This document shows positions 34,155 through 35,000 of a stretch of 35,000 bases of DNA, one piece after another. The notes beneath the pieces are model-generated. The model was not told the origin of the DNA and searched no databases. It saw only the letters and a program-made list of their open reading frames with translations. Every line of letters starts with the position of its first letter. Position 1 is the first letter of the stretch. Made by a program: the position numbers and the translations under genes. This DNA comes from Acidobacteriota bacterium (GTDB taxonomy: Bacteria; Acidobacteriota; Terriglobia; UBA7540), in the NCBI GenBank assembly GCA_902812365.1, contig CADDZC010000005.1, positions 1 to 35,000 of the forward strand, read 5' to 3'.

Positions 34155-35000
34155 ATGATCCCTCAATCTTTTGAATATCACGCTCCGCGGACGGTGGCCG
34201 AAGCGTCAAGCTTGCTGGCTAGGCTAGGCAGCGACGGCAAGATTCTGGCCGGGGGTCACAGCCTAGTGCCGATGATGAAGCTGCGGCTGGCCGCACCCAA
34301 GCACATCGTGGATATCGGCCGCATTGCCGAGCTGGCCCACATCCGCGAGGAAGACGGAACCATCCAGATCGGCGCGCTGGCCACGCACTTTAACATTGAA
34401 TCCTCGCCGCTGCTGAAAGACCGATGCCCGCTCCTGGTGGAGACGGCGCGGGAAATTGGCGACGTGCAGGTGAGAAACAGGGGCACGATCGGCGGCAGCC
34501 TCGCTCACGCTGATCCGGCGGCGGACTGGCCCGCCGCGATTCTGGCGCTCGGGGGAGAGATCCTGGCCGTCAGCGCGCGCGGTGAGCGGCGGATTCCAGC
34601 CCGGGATTTTTTCCTCGACGTGATGACCTCGGCGCTGGAATTCGACGAGATCCTGACAGCGATACGGGTGCCCGCTCTTCCCGCGCGAGGAGGAGACGCG
34701 TACCTGAAGCTCCATCACCCGGCTTCCGGCTTTGCGGTCGTGGGAGTGGCGGCGCGCGTCCTGTTGAACGCTCAAGGGGCGGTGCAAGAGGCCGCAGTGG
34801 GAATTACGGGCGTAGCCCCGAAGGCTTATCGCGCCACGGGCGTGGAAGCGGCGCTGCGAGGGAAGTCGCCGAGTGCGAGGCACATCGAGGCCGCGGCCAG
34901 TCACGCCGCCGACGGTATCGAGGTAAACTCTGATCTTTACGCTTCCGCGGATTATCGCCGCCATTTGGCCGCGATTTACACCCGCCGCGCCCTAGAGAGA
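34155..35000 (+). CDS. coxM: Molybdenum hydroxylase FAD subunit (CoxM type), 3' truncated
   Basis: The flavin subunit that passes electrons from the iron-sulfur clusters to the acceptor. The frame runs open from ATG 34155 to the window end, giving 282 residues, so nearly the whole protein (usually about 285-295) is visible. It has both FAD-binding motifs of the family: AGGHSLVPMMKLRLAAP (32-48) and TIGGSLAHADPAADWPA (111-127), then the C-terminal CoxM domain (HPASGFAVVGVAARV, GITGVAPKAYRA). The ribosome site is a GAGGAGA about 10 bases upstream. Order S-L-M agrees with form II operons; maturation genes, if any, would be beyond the window. Confidence 0.93.
   Translation, partial: MIPQSFEYHAPRTVAEASSLLARLGSDGKILAGGHSLVPMMKLRLAAPKHIVDIGRIAELAHIREEDGTIQIGALATHFNIESSPLLKDRCPLLVETAREIGDVQVRNRGTIGGSLAHADPAADWPAAILALGGEILAVSARGERRIPARDFFLDVMTSALEFDEILTAIRVPALPARGGDAYLKLHHPASGFAVVGVAARVLLNAQGAVQEAAVGITGVAPKAYRATGVEAALRGKSPSARHIEAAASHAADGIEVNSDLYASADYRRHLAAIYTRRALER

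Noticed and set aside
31161-35000. Aerobic carbon monoxide dehydrogenase (form I) operon
   Set aside because: The large subunit has AYRGAGR, not AYXCSFR, and the gene order is S-L-M, so form I is not supported.
1-35000. Mobile elements, prophage, CRISPR arrays or toxin-antitoxin modules
   Set aside because: I saw no direct-repeat arrays, transposase or integrase motifs, or paired small toxin and antitoxin frames in the window.

Overview
The window is about 60% GC, gene-dense DNA from a free-living Gram-negative bacterium, most probably an Acidobacteriota member. The evidence is a VWA protein of the acidobacterial VWFA-related type, an outer-membrane energisation block (TonB/ExbB/ExbD/ExbD), a PdxS/PdxT vitamin B6 pathway, a large radical SAM protein resembling tetraether/membrane-spanning lipid synthases, and frequent GTG and TTG starts. 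I see no phage genes, insertion sequences, integrases or CRISPR arrays, so this looks like ordinary chromosome.

Layout. 1-3115 (+): 5'-truncated tonB, exbB, two exbD genes and a TPR lipoprotein. 3531-3851 (+): a small four-cysteine protein behind its own promoter. 3938-7181 (-): queG (epoxyqueuosine reductase) overlapping a fused ModB-ModC molybdate-type transporter. 7645-9777 (+): the radical SAM protein, closed by a strong intrinsic terminator. 9945-11992 (+): the VWA protein and a cyclase-family hydrolase. 12436-16134 (+): dnaG and rpoD, the core of the macromolecular-synthesis cluster without rpsU. 16212-22275 (-): Pit phosphate permease with its DUF47/PhoU-like partner, a CDGSH iron-sulfur protein, a glycogen-debranching-type glucosidase and a GT4 glycosyltransferase. 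22603-23661 (+): an unrecognised 352-residue helical protein. 23891-23967 (-): tRNA-His(GUG). 24119-26513 (+): cystathionine beta-synthase and a metallo-beta-lactamase-fold hydrolase. 26767-30946 (+): MocR/PdxR-like regulator, pdxS, osmC, pdxT and a hypothetical protein. 31161-35000 (+): coxS-coxL-coxM-type molybdenum hydroxylase operon, cut by the window end.

How the parts fit. The molybdate-type transporter and the molybdenum hydroxylase could be supply and user of the same metal, although they are 25 kb apart. CoxL carries AYRGAGR, the form II signature, and the gene order is S-L-M, so the substrate should not be assumed to be CO. The MocR protein lies directly upstream of PdxS/PdxT and is itself PLP-binding in family terms, which fits feedback control of PLP synthesis; cystathionine beta-synthase nearby is a PLP enzyme. 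The debranching-type enzyme and the glycosyltransferase are likely a carbohydrate-storage or oligosaccharide pair.

Most worth following up: the Tes/Mss-like radical SAM enzyme (possible bacterial membrane-spanning lipid synthesis), the structured leader in front of coxS, the orphan helical protein at 22603, and inverted repeats in regulatory positions at 3477, 7285 and 28296. No wholly new multi-gene system can be demonstrated from the sequence alone.
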